NCBI RefSeq assembly: GCF_050490315.1
Contig: NZ_JBNPEO010000004.1
Location: forward strand, 114,228-178,227
Length of the DNA stretch: 64,000 nt
Origin: JBNPEO01 sp050490315
GTDB taxonomy: Bacteria; Actinomycetota; Actinomycetes; Actinomycetales; Micrococcaceae
Direction of reading: 5' to 3'
A program made the position numbers and the translations under genes. The notes beneath the pieces are model-generated. The model ran no database searches, had not been told where the DNA came from, and saw only the letters and a program-made list of their open reading frames with translations. Positions 7,835 through 17,298 of this stretch are shown here, piece by piece (position 1 is the stretch's first letter; each line of letters opens with the position of its first letter).

Positions 7835-8893
7835 ATGGCGGCAGCACCAGATCGTGAAAAAGCGCTTGAAGCAGCGCTTGCACAGATTGATAAGCAGTAT
7901 GGCAAGGGCTCAATCATGCGGCTCGGTGATGAGATTCGTGCGCCCATTGAAGTGATCCCTACCGGTTCCATCGCCTTGGATGTGGCTCTGGGTATAGGTG
8001 GCCTGCCTCGCGGTCGTGTTGTAGAGATCTACGGCCCGGAGTCATCAGGTAAAACCACTGTGGCTCTTCACGCTGTGGCCAACGCTCAGCGCAATGGTGG
8101 AATCGCCGCATTTATTGATGCCGAGCATGCCCTAGATCCCGAATACGCTGCCAAGCTTGGTGTGGACACTGACGCACTCTTGGTCTCTCAGCCTGACACC
8201 GGCGAGCAAGCACTTGAAATCATGGACATGCTTATTGGTTCAGGTTCCTTGGACATTGTGGTCATTGACTCCGTAGCGGCCCTTGTTCCTCGCGCTGAAA
8301 TCGAAGGCGAAATGGGTGACAGCCACGTTGGTCTGCAGGCCCGCTTGATGTCGCAAGCGCTGCGTAAGATCACCGGTCGTTTGAGCCAGACCAAAACCAC
8401 TGCAATCTTTATCAACCAGCTGCGTGAAAAGATCGGCGTTTTCTTTGGCTCCCCGGAAACCACCACCGGTGGTAAGGCGCTGAAGTTCTACGCCTCGGTT
8501 CGCATTGACGTTCGTCGAATCCAGACCTTGAAGGAAGGCGCCGATTCGGTCGGTAACCGCACCAAGGCCAAGATCGTTAAGAACAAGATGGCCCCGCCCT
8601 TTAAGGTCGCCGAGTTCGACATCATCTATGGTTCCGGTATTTCCCGTGAGGGCGGCATCATTGATATGGGTGTTGAGCATGGTTTGATCAAGAAGTCCGG
8701 CTCATGGTTCACCTATGACGGTGACCAGCTGGGCCAAGGTATGGAAAACTCTCGCCGCTTCTTGCGTGACAACCCCGAGCTGGCAGATGAGCTTGAGCGT
8801 TTGATCAAGGAAAAGCTGGGTGTTGGAGTGAAGCCCGTCGCTGCTGACGAGGGCAAAGACAACCCTAAGCTGAAGGCCGTTGACGGCTTCTAA
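7835..8893 (+). CDS. recA: Recombinase RecA
   Basis: 352-residue ATP-dependent strand-exchange protein and coprotease for LexA. Walker A GPESSGKT is at 67-74; the region VIDSVAALVPRAEIEGEMGD and the L2 segment with FINQLREKIGVFFGSPETT are conserved. No intein is present, unlike in some mycobacteria. The ATG has GAGGTGG four nt upstream. An SOS box lies about 200 nt upstream, leaving a leader of about 175 nt. recX overlaps the 3' end by 14 nt. Confidence 0.98.
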   Translation: MAAAPDREKALEAALAQIDKQYGKGSIMRLGDEIRAPIEVIPTGSIALDVALGIGGLPRGRVVEIYGPESSGKTTVALHAVANAQRNGGIAAFIDAEHALDPEYAAKLGVDTDALLVSQPDTGEQALEIMDMLIGSGSLDIVVIDSVAALVPRAEIEGEMGDSHVGLQARLMSQALRKITGRLSQTKTTAIFINQLREKIGVFFGSPETTTGGKALKFYASVRIDVRRIQTLKEGADSVGNRTKAKIVKNKMAPPFKVAEFDIIYGSGISREGGIIDMGVEHGLIKKSGSWFTYDGDQLGQGMENSRRFLRDNPELADELERLIKEKLGVGVKPVAADEGKDNPKLKAVDGF

Positions 8894-9419
8894 GGACTGG
8901 CGAAAGCCAGTAGAGCTGGATGAAGATGCGGACCCCGTTGCGGTAGCGCGCGCCATCGTTTTACGTCAGTTGACCGCGGCTCCTCGCAGTCGCGGTCAAC
9001 TGGCTACGAAGCTTGCGCAGCGCGGTGTTCCAGAGCATGCTGCCGAGCAAGTTCTTGACCGCTTTGAAGAACTAAAACTTATTGATGACGCTGAGTTTGC
9101 GCAGTTATGGGTTCGAAGCCGTTCTGAGCATCGTTCTCTAGCCAAAGGCGCCCTTCGCCGCGAGCTTGCGGATAAAGGTATTGCTCCCGAACTCGCCGAA
9201 GAAGCACTGGGGCAACTCAGTGACGAGCAAGAAGTACGGCAAGCCAAGGAGCTGCTGACGCGCAAGCTCCGTTCAGCGAAGGCCCCGGAGGGGCGCGAGG
9301 AGCGGGACAAATTGGTTCGTAGACTCGCCTCCATGCTTGCCCGCAAAGGCTACGCTCCCGGCATGGCCTTCCAGCTCACGAATGAAGCCTTACAAAAGTG
9401 GCAAGGCAGCGAACTTTAG
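8880..9419 (+). CDS. recX: Regulatory protein RecX
   Basis: 179-residue protein that binds RecA filaments and limits their activity. It contains the repeated three-helix pattern of RecX (AIVLRQLTAAPRSRGQLATKL and LDRFEELKLIDDAEFAQLWV). The start is the TTG at 8880, inside the last codons of recA, so translation is probably coupled; no ATG or GTG occurs early enough in the frame. The short overlap keeps RecX supply tied to RecA. Confidence 0.9.
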   Translation: MTASKDWRKPVELDEDADPVAVARAIVLRQLTAAPRSRGQLATKLAQRGVPEHAAEQVLDRFEELKLIDDAEFAQLWVRSRSEHRSLAKGALRRELADKGIAPELAEEALGQLSDEQEVRQAKELLTRKLRSAKAPEGREERDKLVRRLASMLARKGYAPGMAFQLTNEALQKWQGSEL

Positions 9420-9435
9420 GCCTCAGATAAGCCGG

Positions 9436-9441
9436 TACCCT
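9436..9441 (+). promoter_or_regulatory. -10 element TACCCT, leaderless miaB promoter
   Basis: TACCCT lies 6 nt before the GTG at 9448. Confidence 0.45.
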
Positions 9442-9447
9442 TAATGG

Positions 9448-11031
9448 GTGAGTTTGACCCAGCCTGAAACCATGACCGAATCTTCCGAAGCTACGTTTAT
9501 TCAAGCCGTGACGGATGCAGCAGCCTCCGCTGGCCAAGAGCGCCAACGCACCTATCAAGTGCGCACTTTCGGCTGCCAAATGAACGTCCACGATTCCGAG
9601 CGTATGGCCGGCCTTCTCGAAGACGCAGGTATGGTGGCCTCCACCGATGACGTGGCTGACGTTGTGGTTTTTAACACCTGTGCAGTACGCGAAAACGCTG
9701 ACAACAAGCTCTACGGAAACTTAGGAATGCTGGCCTCGGTCAAGGCCGCTAACCCAGGCATGCAGATTGCCGTGGGTGGGTGCTTAGCCCAGAAAGACCG
9801 CGACACCATCTTGCGCAAAGCCCCTTGGGTAGACGCAGTATTTGGAACGCACAATGTTGGCGCCCTGCCCACGCTCTTGGAGCGGGCCCGCCACAACAAC
9901 GAAGCGCAACTGGAGATCCTCGAATCCCTCGATGTTTTCCCCTCCACCTTGCCCACTAAACGTGACTCGGTCTACTCCGCGTGGGTTTCCATCTCGGTTG
10001 GCTGTAACAACACCTGCACGTTCTGCATTGTCCCTTCGCTGCGAGGCAAAGAGAAAGACCGTCGCCCCGGGGAAATCTTGGCAGAAATTCAGGCACTCGT
10101 TGATGACGGTGCCATCGAAGTCACTTTGCTGGGACAAAACGTAAACTCTTATGGCGTCGAGTTCGGTGAGCGCGATGCTTTTAGTAAGCTCTTGCGAGCC
10201 TGCGGCGAGATCGAGGGTCTAGAGCGGGTGCGCTTCACTAGTCCCCACCCGGCTGCCTTCACAGACGACGTGATTGATGCCATGGCTGAAACTCCCAACG
10301 TGATGCCGCAACTGCATATGCCGTTGCAATCTGGCTCGGACAAAATCCTCAAGGACATGCGCCGGTCCTACCGTTCCACCAAGTTCTTGGGCATCTTGGA
10401 CAAAGTCCGCGAGCGTATGCCTGACGCTGCCATTTCCACGGACATCATTGTGGGTTTCCCCGGAGAAACGGAAGAGGATTTCCAAGCAACTTTGGACGTG
10501 GTGGAAAAATCCCGGTTCGCCACAGCCTTCACCTTCCAGTACTCCAAACGTCCTGGAACACCTGCCGCAGAGCTCGAAAACCAGCTGCCCAAGGCAGTGG
10601 TGCAGGAGCGCTTCGAGCGCCTTACGGCCCTGCAAGACCGTATTGCTGCAGAAGAGAACGCAAAACAAGTTGGCAAGCGCGTAGAAGTTATGGTGACGGC
10701 TCACGCGGGCCGTAAGTCTGAGCAAACCCACCGCTTGACTGGCCGTTCCAAAGATCAGCGGCTTGTTCACTTCTCTGTACCGGAAGGCGCTGAACAGCCC
10801 CGCCCGGGCGATCTGGTGACAGTGACCATCACGGACGCCGCTGCCTTCCACCTGGTTGCAGATCCGGCCAACGCCTCCGAATACACTCTGCGGCGTTCCC
10901 GTGCAGGCGACGCTTGGGACCGTTCGCAAGCAGATTCATGTGGTGTCCCGGTTGCCCCCGGTACTCCGTCAAACGCAACGCGCAAGGGCGTTTCTTTGGG
11001 AATGCCGTCGCTGCCAGCACCCCGCAGGTGA
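9448..11031 (+). CDS. miaB: tRNA-2-methylthio-N6-dimethylallyladenosine synthase
   Basis: 527-residue radical-SAM methylthiotransferase acting on i6A37 of tRNAs. The N-terminal MTTase domain carries C43, C78 and C112 for its cluster; the radical-SAM motif is C186-x3-C190-x2-C193; a TRAM domain follows at about 405-475. The last 50 residues form a variable tail. GTG 9448 is preferred because of the leaderless-type -10; ATG 9472 (MTESSE) would also work. The TGA overlaps the GTG of miaA, whose product makes the MiaB substrate. Confidence 0.95.
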   Translation: MSLTQPETMTESSEATFIQAVTDAAASAGQERQRTYQVRTFGCQMNVHDSERMAGLLEDAGMVASTDDVADVVVFNTCAVRENADNKLYGNLGMLASVKAANPGMQIAVGGCLAQKDRDTILRKAPWVDAVFGTHNVGALPTLLERARHNNEAQLEILESLDVFPSTLPTKRDSVYSAWVSISVGCNNTCTFCIVPSLRGKEKDRRPGEILAEIQALVDDGAIEVTLLGQNVNSYGVEFGERDAFSKLLRACGEIEGLERVRFTSPHPAAFTDDVIDAMAETPNVMPQLHMPLQSGSDKILKDMRRSYRSTKFLGILDKVRERMPDAAISTDIIVGFPGETEEDFQATLDVVEKSRFATAFTFQYSKRPGTPAAELENQLPKAVVQERFERLTALQDRIAAEENAKQVGKRVEVMVTAHAGRKSEQTHRLTGRSKDQRLVHFSVPEGAEQPRPGDLVTVTITDAAAFHLVADPANASEYTLRRSRAGDAWDRSQADSCGVPVAPGTPSNATRKGVSLGMPSLPAPRR

Positions 11032-11936
11032 GTACAGCCGCACCAGAGGTGATTGCCGTCGTCGGACCTACCGGCTCTGGCAAGTCCGATCTTGGGGTGT
11101 CCTTGGCGCTGGAACTCGACGGCGAGGTGATTAATGCTGACGCCATGCAGTTCTACCGAGGTATGGACATCGGCACAGCCAAAATCACCATAAAAGAACG
11201 CCGAGGGGTCCCACACCACTTGCTGGACATCTTGGACATTCGCTCCGAGGCGAGTGTGGCGGACTATCAAAGCTCCGCACGCGCGATTATTGAGGACATC
11301 CATTCCCGCGGTAAGCGTGCCATCTTGGTGGGTGGATCCGGCCTCTACATCCGTGCTGCTTTGGATCATCTTGAGTTTCCTGGTCATGATCCTGAGGTCC
11401 GCAAAAGACTTGAAGCGGAACTGGAATCCGAAGGGCAAGCAGCACTGCTGGATCGCTTACGTAAGGTGGATGCGGTCTCGGCTGAACGCGTGGGCGATGC
11501 TCGGCGCATCATCCGCGCACTAGAGGTTTTTGAAATCAGCGGCCGGCCGTTCAGCTCCTACATGCCCGAACGCAACTATTTCCAAGCGGCGATACAGATT
11601 GGGCTCAACACCGAGCGCGAGCTGCTCCGCGAACGCCTTGGTGCCAGGGTCCACGCGATGGTGGATGCAGGGCTCCTCGAAGAAGTTCAGCGCCTAGATG
11701 CGCTTGGTCTGCGCGAAGGAAAAACGTCATCCCGCGCTTTGGGGTATTCACAGTTTTTGCAAGTGATCGACGGTCAACTGAGTGTGAGTGAGGCTATCGA
11801 GCAGACCATTGTGGCAACACGCCAATTTGCTCGCCGTCAATCAACCTGGTTCCGCGCTGATCCTCGTATTAATTGGCTCGACTGGCGAGATCAGAACCTT
11901 CTGCACAAGGCCCTAGCTGTAGTCTTAAGGGCATGA
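11028..11936 (+). CDS. miaA: tRNA dimethylallyltransferase
   Basis: 302-residue enzyme that puts the dimethylallyl group on A37 of tRNAs reading UNN codons, the step before MiaB. P-loop GPTGSGKS is at 13-20, followed by INADAMQFYRGMDIGTAK and LVGGSGLYIRA. The frame is open into miaB, but GTG 11028, which overlaps the miaB stop as GTGA, gives the normal protein start (STAAPEVIAVVGPTG). The stop overlaps the dapF ATG by 4 nt. Confidence 0.95.
   Translation: MSTAAPEVIAVVGPTGSGKSDLGVSLALELDGEVINADAMQFYRGMDIGTAKITIKERRGVPHHLLDILDIRSEASVADYQSSARAIIEDIHSRGKRAILVGGSGLYIRAALDHLEFPGHDPEVRKRLEAELESEGQAALLDRLRKVDAVSAERVGDARRIIRALEVFEISGRPFSSYMPERNYFQAAIQIGLNTERELLRERLGARVHAMVDAGLLEEVQRLDALGLREGKTSSRALGYSQFLQVIDGQLSVSEAIEQTIVATRQFARRQSTWFRADPRINWLDWRDQNLLHKALAVVLRA
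11920..11925 (+). promoter_or_regulatory. -10 element TAGTCT within the end of miaA, possible dapF promoter
   Basis: TAGTCT is 7 nt before the dapF ATG at 11933. It lies inside miaA codons, so it could be chance; the spacing matches other genes here. Confidence 0.35.
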
Positions 11937-12880
11937 CTTTAGAGCCGACTCCCATGACCTCAAGTACTGAGCTAGAAGCATTGCGCGGCCTTGCTTTTTC
12001 CAAAGGACATGGCACCGGCAATGACTTTGTTCTGGTCTCAGATCCTGAAGGAACTACGGAGATCTCAGCCAGCGCTGTAGCAGCACTATGCGATCGCCAC
12101 ATCGGGATCGGAGCGGACGGACTCATCCGGGCCGTACCCAGCGCCTTGATCGCTGAAGGTCAGCAGCTCCTAGCGTCTAATCCTGCCGCCCAATGGTTTA
12201 TGGACTACCGCAACGGTGATGGCTCCATCTCCGAAATGTGTGGCAACGGCGTCCGGGTATTTGTGCACTTTTTGACCGTCCAGGGCTTAGTGGAACTGGC
12301 GGTGGGGCAATCGCTCACCATTGGTACCCGGGCCGGGGTGCGCGAGGTTGTTCGCACCGCCACAGGTTACGCCGTTGACATGGGTGCTTGGAGCTTTATC
12401 GCACCCGATGAAGCTGATGCCAAGGGCATGGATGCCATGGTCACCGCACACGGTTTGGACGTGGCCCGGCCAGCCCTTTCCGTCAGTATGGGCAATCCAC
12501 ACACGGTAGTGGCACTTGCTGAGAACAAAGAACTCGAAGCTCTTGAACTTTTCACCGCACCAGGCGTAGATCCTGTTCCTGTTGCCGGAACCAACGTGGA
12601 ATTCGTGGTTCCCGCCGAGCCGCTAGTTCACGATGGTGTAGGCCACATTTCAATGCGTGTTTTCGAACGCGGTGTGGGCGAAACACAGTCATGCGGTACC
12701 GGTGCCTGCGCAGCGGCAACGGCAATTCGTTACTGGGCCGGTGACGGCGCCCCGGATCATTGGAGCGTTAAAGTTCCCGGCGGCGTTGTAGCTGTGAAGT
12801 TCTTTGCTGTGCCAGGTGATAGCGAACACGTAGAGCTCAGCGGCCCGGCCGTGATTGTGGCTAGCGGGACAATCGCGTAA
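11933..12880 (+). CDS. dapF: Diaminopimelate epimerase
   Basis: 315-residue PLP-independent epimerase converting LL- to meso-diaminopimelate for lysine and peptidoglycan. The two catalytic cysteines are C103 (EMCGNGVRV) and C254 (QSCGTGACA); HGTGNDF at 26-32 is also conserved. ATG 11933 overlaps the miaA stop. The 3' end overlaps the convergent methyltransferase gene by 20 nt. Confidence 0.95.
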   Translation: MTLEPTPMTSSTELEALRGLAFSKGHGTGNDFVLVSDPEGTTEISASAVAALCDRHIGIGADGLIRAVPSALIAEGQQLLASNPAAQWFMDYRNGDGSISEMCGNGVRVFVHFLTVQGLVELAVGQSLTIGTRAGVREVVRTATGYAVDMGAWSFIAPDEADAKGMDAMVTAHGLDVARPALSVSMGNPHTVVALAENKELEALELFTAPGVDPVPVAGTNVEFVVPAEPLVHDGVGHISMRVFERGVGETQSCGTGACAAATAIRYWAGDGAPDHWSVKVPGGVVAVKFFAVPGDSEHVELSGPAVIVASGTIA

Positions 12881-13475
12881 CGCGTAAAACGCGGAAAGAT
12901 TTCGACGTCGACGCGCGGCTAACGCTGAACTCCTCACCAAGATCATCGGCTAGCCAGCGTTGCAAGGAGTCAGCACCCAAATTTTTCTGCACCACCAGCC
13001 ATGCATTGCCTTCCGGTGCCAGTCTTGGCAGCCACAAACGCAAAAGCGAGTGCAGCTCCTCTTTCCCAATCCGGATCGGGGGATTGGACCAGATGGTGTC
13101 AAAGCGAAGCTCTGGATCAACCTCATCTGGAAGGCTCGCCTGGACGTTACTCAGGCCCAACGATGCAGCATTTTCTTGGGTTAGCGTGACGCAACGGTTA
13201 TTAACGTCCACTGCGTAGACCTGGGCCTCGGGGGAGTGCAATGCCAAACTCAAGGTGATGGGGCCCCAGCCACAACCAATGTCCAGCAGGTTCCCGGTGC
13301 TCGAGGGCGGTGGTACGTCAGCCAAGAAAACGGCTGTACCTTTGTCGATCGCATCGGGGCTGAAAATCCCAGAAGACGTCTGTAGATGACGCTCTTCACC
13401 GAGCAAAGTGACAGTCAATGGCTTGCGAATAAAGGGACCAGCCGGTTCGGCGCTGAAGTAATGTGCGGACTCCAT
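12861..13475 (-). CDS. Class I SAM-dependent methyltransferase, RsmC-like
   Basis: 204-residue methyltransferase resembling the C-terminal half of RsmC, which methylates G1207 of 16S rRNA. The SAM motif LLDIGCGWGP (63-72) and the catalytic-loop motif SNPPIR (130-135) are intact. The phrase SSGIFSPDAIDKGT is typical of this group. Actinobacteria usually carry this short form. Substrate is inferred by family, not shown. On the minus strand TACTGT lies 9 nt before the ATG, so its leader is very short. The tail overlaps dapF. Confidence 0.85.
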   Translation of the reverse strand: MESAHYFSAEPAGPFIRKPLTVTLLGEERHLQTSSGIFSPDAIDKGTAVFLADVPPPSSTGNLLDIGCGWGPITLSLALHSPEAQVYAVDVNNRCVTLTQENAASLGLSNVQASLPDEVDPELRFDTIWSNPPIRIGKEELHSLLRLWLPRLAPEGNAWLVVQKNLGADSLQRWLADDLGEEFSVSRASTSKSFRVLRVTRLSR

Positions 13476-13610
13476 AATGCGCCCACAGTATCGCCTTGGC
13501 AGTCCTTAGTGCACCTTGGGAGCGTTCACGCGGAGCGAAGACTTGCCCTAATGCTGATCAAGTGTCGGTAGAGAAGACTACGATGGAATGCACACCCCTC
13601 TAAGGAGAAT

Positions 13611-15176
13611 ATGACCAAGCAGCACGATTCCGGCATGAATTCGGCCCCTCAAGATCTCGGACCTGATGAGATTCAGGCCGTCATCGACCGGATCCTGTCC
13701 ACTGGACCTAAACAGGCCATCACCGTTGAAGATGATGCCCGTTCAGTGTTCGGCACCAAGGCTCAGGCGCTTTCCGCCTCCAGCCGTGAGCACTCTGATT
13801 TTGACGGTGAACAGCAAGACCTGGCAGAGCGGCGGGCACTGCGTCGCGTAGCCGGTCTCTCTACCGAGCTAGAAGATGTCACAGAAGTTGAATACCGCCA
13901 ATTGCGTCTTGAGCGTGTGGTCTTGGCTGGCTTGTGGACCGAAGGCACACTCGCCGATGCTGAGAATTCTTTGCGTGAGCTAGCCGCCCTTGCAGAAACG
14001 GCTGGCTCTGAAGTTCTAGACGGTATTGTTCAACGCCGCAGCAAACCGGACCCCGGCACCTTTTTGGGTTCGGGTAAAGCCGTGGAGCTAAAAGACATTG
14101 TGGCAGCCACCGGTGCGGACACCGTAGTGGTTGACTCCGAACTTGCTCCTTCGCAGCGACGCGCCCTCGAGGACATCGTTAAAGTCAAAGTTATTGACAG
14201 AACTGCCCTCATTTTGGACATTTTTGCTCAGCACGCCAAGAGCCGCGAGGGTAAGGCGCAAGTTGAACTAGCGCAGCTCGAGTACTTGCTGCCGCGCCTG
14301 CGCGGCTGGGGTGACTCTATGTCCCGCCAGGCTGGTGGCCAGGTGGGTGGCGCCGGCGCAGGTATGGGCTCACGTGGTCCTGGTGAAACCAAAATTGAGT
14401 TGGACCGTCGGAAGATCCGCAACCGGATGGCCAAGTTGCGCCGCCAAATTGCGGGAATGAAACCAGCTCGTGAAGCTAAGCGAGCCAACCGCAAGCGCAA
14501 CGAAATCCCCTCGGTAGCCATTGCCGGCTACACCAACGCCGGTAAGTCCTCATTGCTGAACCGGCTCACTGAGGCCGGGGTATTGGTGGAGAACGCCTTG
14601 TTCGCCACCTTGGACCCTACGGTTCGTAAGGCACGTACGCCGGATGGCCTCACTTACACCCTCGCAGACACTGTTGGTTTCGTTCGCGCCCTGCCCACTC
14701 AGCTAGTTGAAGCGTTCCGTTCAACGCTTGAGGAAGTCGCTGACGCAGACCTGATACTGCACGTTGTTGATGTCTCGCACCCGGACCCGGAAGGCCAGAT
14801 TGCGGCAGTTCGCACTGTGTTCAGTGAGGTTGATGCACGCAAGGTTCCAGAGATTATTGTGCTCAACAAGGCCGATGCGGCTGACCCGTTTGTTGTTGAG
14901 CGCCTACGCCAGCGCGAGCCGCGGAATGTTGTTGTCTCCGCCCGGACAGGTGAAGGAATCGACGAGCTGCTAGCCATGATTTCGGCAGCTATTCCGCGCC
15001 CCAGTGTCAGCCTAGAACTACTGATTCCGTACAGTCGTGGGGCGATGCTCAACAAGTTGCATGAATCTGATGCTGAAATTCTGCGCATTGATCACGTTGA
15101 GGATGGCACTCGAGTGAGCGTGAGAGTTCGCGAAGGTCTTGCAGCGGAGCTGGCTGAGTTCGTTATCGATGACTGA
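13611..15176 (+). CDS. hflX: GTPase HflX
   Basis: 521-residue ribosome-associated GTPase that splits stalled ribosomes under stress. An N-terminal nucleotide-binding domain contains TFLGSGKAVEL (150-160) and the Gly-rich linker GGQVGGAGAGMGSRGPGET. The G domain has GYTNAGKS (306-313), DTVGF (353-357) and NKAD (419-422). The ATG has AAGGAG three nt upstream. A disordered stretch of about 75 residues precedes the family core. Its end overlaps the helicase gene by 8 nt. Confidence 0.93.
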   Translation: MTKQHDSGMNSAPQDLGPDEIQAVIDRILSTGPKQAITVEDDARSVFGTKAQALSASSREHSDFDGEQQDLAERRALRRVAGLSTELEDVTEVEYRQLRLERVVLAGLWTEGTLADAENSLRELAALAETAGSEVLDGIVQRRSKPDPGTFLGSGKAVELKDIVAATGADTVVVDSELAPSQRRALEDIVKVKVIDRTALILDIFAQHAKSREGKAQVELAQLEYLLPRLRGWGDSMSRQAGGQVGGAGAGMGSRGPGETKIELDRRKIRNRMAKLRRQIAGMKPAREAKRANRKRNEIPSVAIAGYTNAGKSSLLNRLTEAGVLVENALFATLDPTVRKARTPDGLTYTLADTVGFVRALPTQLVEAFRSTLEEVADADLILHVVDVSHPDPEGQIAAVRTVFSEVDARKVPEIIVLNKADAADPFVVERLRQREPRNVVVSARTGEGIDELLAMISAAIPRPSVSLELLIPYSRGAMLNKLHESDAEILRIDHVEDGTRVSVRVREGLAAELAEFVIDD

Positions 15177-17247
15177 TTCTTCGGGGGAGCTGATGGAAGC
15201 GAGCACAGGCGAGCAGGAAGCCATCGCTGTCCTCGATAAAGCTGTGGAAGCGATGGGCGGACAGAGCCGTCCGGGGCAGCACGAGATGGCACGTCAAGTG
15301 GTACGTGCCATTGAATCGGGGGACCACCTTTTGGTCCAGGCTGGCACCGGCACCGGTAAGTCTTTGGCGTACCTCGTGCCGCTCATTTTGCACTCCTTGG
15401 AGAGCGAAAAGCCGGCTCTGGTTTCCACCGCAACCCTCGCCCTGCAAGCACAGATCGTAGGCCGAGACTTGCCTCGCTTGCTTGAATCGATCACGGATAA
15501 GTTGTCACGGCCCGTAAAAGTCGCCTTGGTCAAGGGCCGCGCCAACTATGTCTGCCAGCACAAGCTCGACGGCGGGTTCCCCAGTGACGAGCCCAGTGAA
15601 GGCGCACTGTTTTCGCTCGGTGAGGACACCTCCGTCCCGCATCTGCCCGCCGCTAGTGGGGGCCCGGCGTCGGCCCTTGGTAAAGAAGTGGTTCGGCTCC
15701 GTGAGTGGGCGCACCAGACTGAGACGGGGGACCGGGACGAACTGGTCCCGGGTGTGACGGACCGCGCATGGCGTCAGGTTTCCGTGACTTCTATGGAGTG
15801 TTTGGGCGCGCAAAAATGTCCTATGGCAGATGAGTGCTTCAGCGAATTGGCGCGCCATCGCGCTGCCGAATCAGATGTAGTGGTCACCAATCACGCAATG
15901 CTGGCCATCAACGCCTTTGAAGGTCTGGCAGTTCTCCCGGAACACGATGTTGTGGTGGTTGATGAGGCTCATGAGCTTCAGGACCGAGTGACGGGTGCTG
16001 TTTCCGGGCAGCTCTCAGCGGCCATGTCCCACGCTGCAGCTACGAGCGCGCGCAGACATACCGGTATCACCGTTGACGCGCTACACGCAGCCACTGAAGC
16101 TCTTGAGATGGCCCTTGCGGGAGTCCCCAGCGGACTCTTGCCATCTGGACTAAACGATGATCAGCTCGCGGCAGTTGAGGCGCTACGTGAAGCCAGCCGT
16201 GCGGCGCTGTCAGACTCGAAGGGTGATGGTTCTCAGTCGGCCGATGGCGGCCGGCAAATTGCCCGTTCTCGACTGATGGCCGTACTGGAGCTATCCGAGC
16301 GGCTTCTAGCTGCCAAAGAGAACCGTGAAGTGGTGTGGATCTCCCGAAACAGTTCATTTGACCCGGTGCAGGGTTACAGCCAGCCGGATGATTCGATGCC
16401 TGCCCTCATTAACGTTGCCCCGCTCAGTGTGGCTGGCCGGCTACGTGAGGGATTGTTCGCCGACCACACAGTGATTCTGACCTCCGCGACCTTGGCCATC
16501 GGATCAGCATTTGAACCCGCGGCAGGAGGACTCGGCTTGTTGGGCGACGGGGCACCGTCCTGGACTGGGATCGATGTTGGATCACCTTTCGATTACCCAC
16601 GCCAAGGCATGCTGTACGTGGCAAAGCACTTACCTAAGCCCGGCCGTGGAACCTCCGCTGAGGCTTTGGATGAGCTCGAAGAACTCATCAAAGCATCAGG
16701 TGGTGGCGCTCTCTGTCTGTTTTCTTCGCGTCGTGCTGCCGAGGATGCAGCTGAGGCGCTTCGGCCGCGGATTCCCCACAGCATTTTGTGTCAGGGTGAA
16801 TCAACCATGACAGCTCTTGTGAAGCAGTTTGCCGATGAACGGGACACTTGTTTGTTCGGAACCATGTCATTGTGGCAAGGCGTGGATGTTCCCGGTGATT
16901 CATGCCGGCTTGTGGTGATTGACCGGATCCCTTTCCCGCGTCCTGACGATCCACTGATGACAGCGCGTTCTCGTGCCGTGGCCCAGGCGGGCGGGAACGG
17001 GTTTATGAGCGTTTCAGCCACGCATGCAGCAGTCCGCTTAGCCCAAGGCGCTGGACGCTTGATTCGTTCAACCGGGGACAGGGGAGTTGTAGCAGTTCTT
17101 GATTCAAGGCTTGCTACGGAGCGGTATGGGGCTTTCCTTCGGGCAGCACTGCCGCCCTTTTGGTCCACCGTGGATCAAACGACAGTGTTAGCTTCGCTCA
17201 AACGCCTAGCTGTAGGAACATCCGAAGCAACGGCGCAGACAACTTAG
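15169..17247 (+). CDS. dinG: ATP-dependent helicase, DinG/XPD type with iron-sulfur cysteines
   Basis: 692-residue superfamily 2 DNA helicase. Walker A AGTGTGKS is at 58-65 and the DEAH box at 265-268. Four cysteines at 129, 211, 217 and 223 sit between them in the order expected for the 4Fe-4S cluster of XPD/DinG enzymes. C-terminal motifs FGTMSLWQGVDVPGDS and QGAGRLIRS are conserved. ATG 15169 overlaps the hflX stop; ATG 15193 with GGGGGAG three nt upstream is an alternative. It lies next to lexA, but I see no SOS box before it. Confidence 0.9.
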   Translation: MTDSSGELMEASTGEQEAIAVLDKAVEAMGGQSRPGQHEMARQVVRAIESGDHLLVQAGTGTGKSLAYLVPLILHSLESEKPALVSTATLALQAQIVGRDLPRLLESITDKLSRPVKVALVKGRANYVCQHKLDGGFPSDEPSEGALFSLGEDTSVPHLPAASGGPASALGKEVVRLREWAHQTETGDRDELVPGVTDRAWRQVSVTSMECLGAQKCPMADECFSELARHRAAESDVVVTNHAMLAINAFEGLAVLPEHDVVVVDEAHELQDRVTGAVSGQLSAAMSHAAATSARRHTGITVDALHAATEALEMALAGVPSGLLPSGLNDDQLAAVEALREASRAALSDSKGDGSQSADGGRQIARSRLMAVLELSERLLAAKENREVVWISRNSSFDPVQGYSQPDDSMPALINVAPLSVAGRLREGLFADHTVILTSATLAIGSAFEPAAGGLGLLGDGAPSWTGIDVGSPFDYPRQGMLYVAKHLPKPGRGTSAEALDELEELIKASGGGALCLFSSRRAAEDAAEALRPRIPHSILCQGESTMTALVKQFADERDTCLFGTMSLWQGVDVPGDSCRLVVIDRIPFPRPDDPLMTARSRAVAQAGGNGFMSVSATHAAVRLAQGAGRLIRSTGDRGVVAVLDSRLATERYGAFLRAALPPFWSTVDQTTVLASLKRLAVGTSEATAQTT

Positions 17248-17260
17248 CAGTGGGATTTGG

Positions 17261-17278
17261 GCCAGGCCGCGTCCTGGC
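17261..17278. terminator. Small hairpin between dinG and lexA
   Basis: GCCAGG-CCGCGT-CCTGGC forms a 6-bp stem between the convergent gene ends. Short and without a U run, so a weak candidate. Confidence 0.35.
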
Positions 17279-17298
17279 TGATGGAGTTTGCTAGGAAT

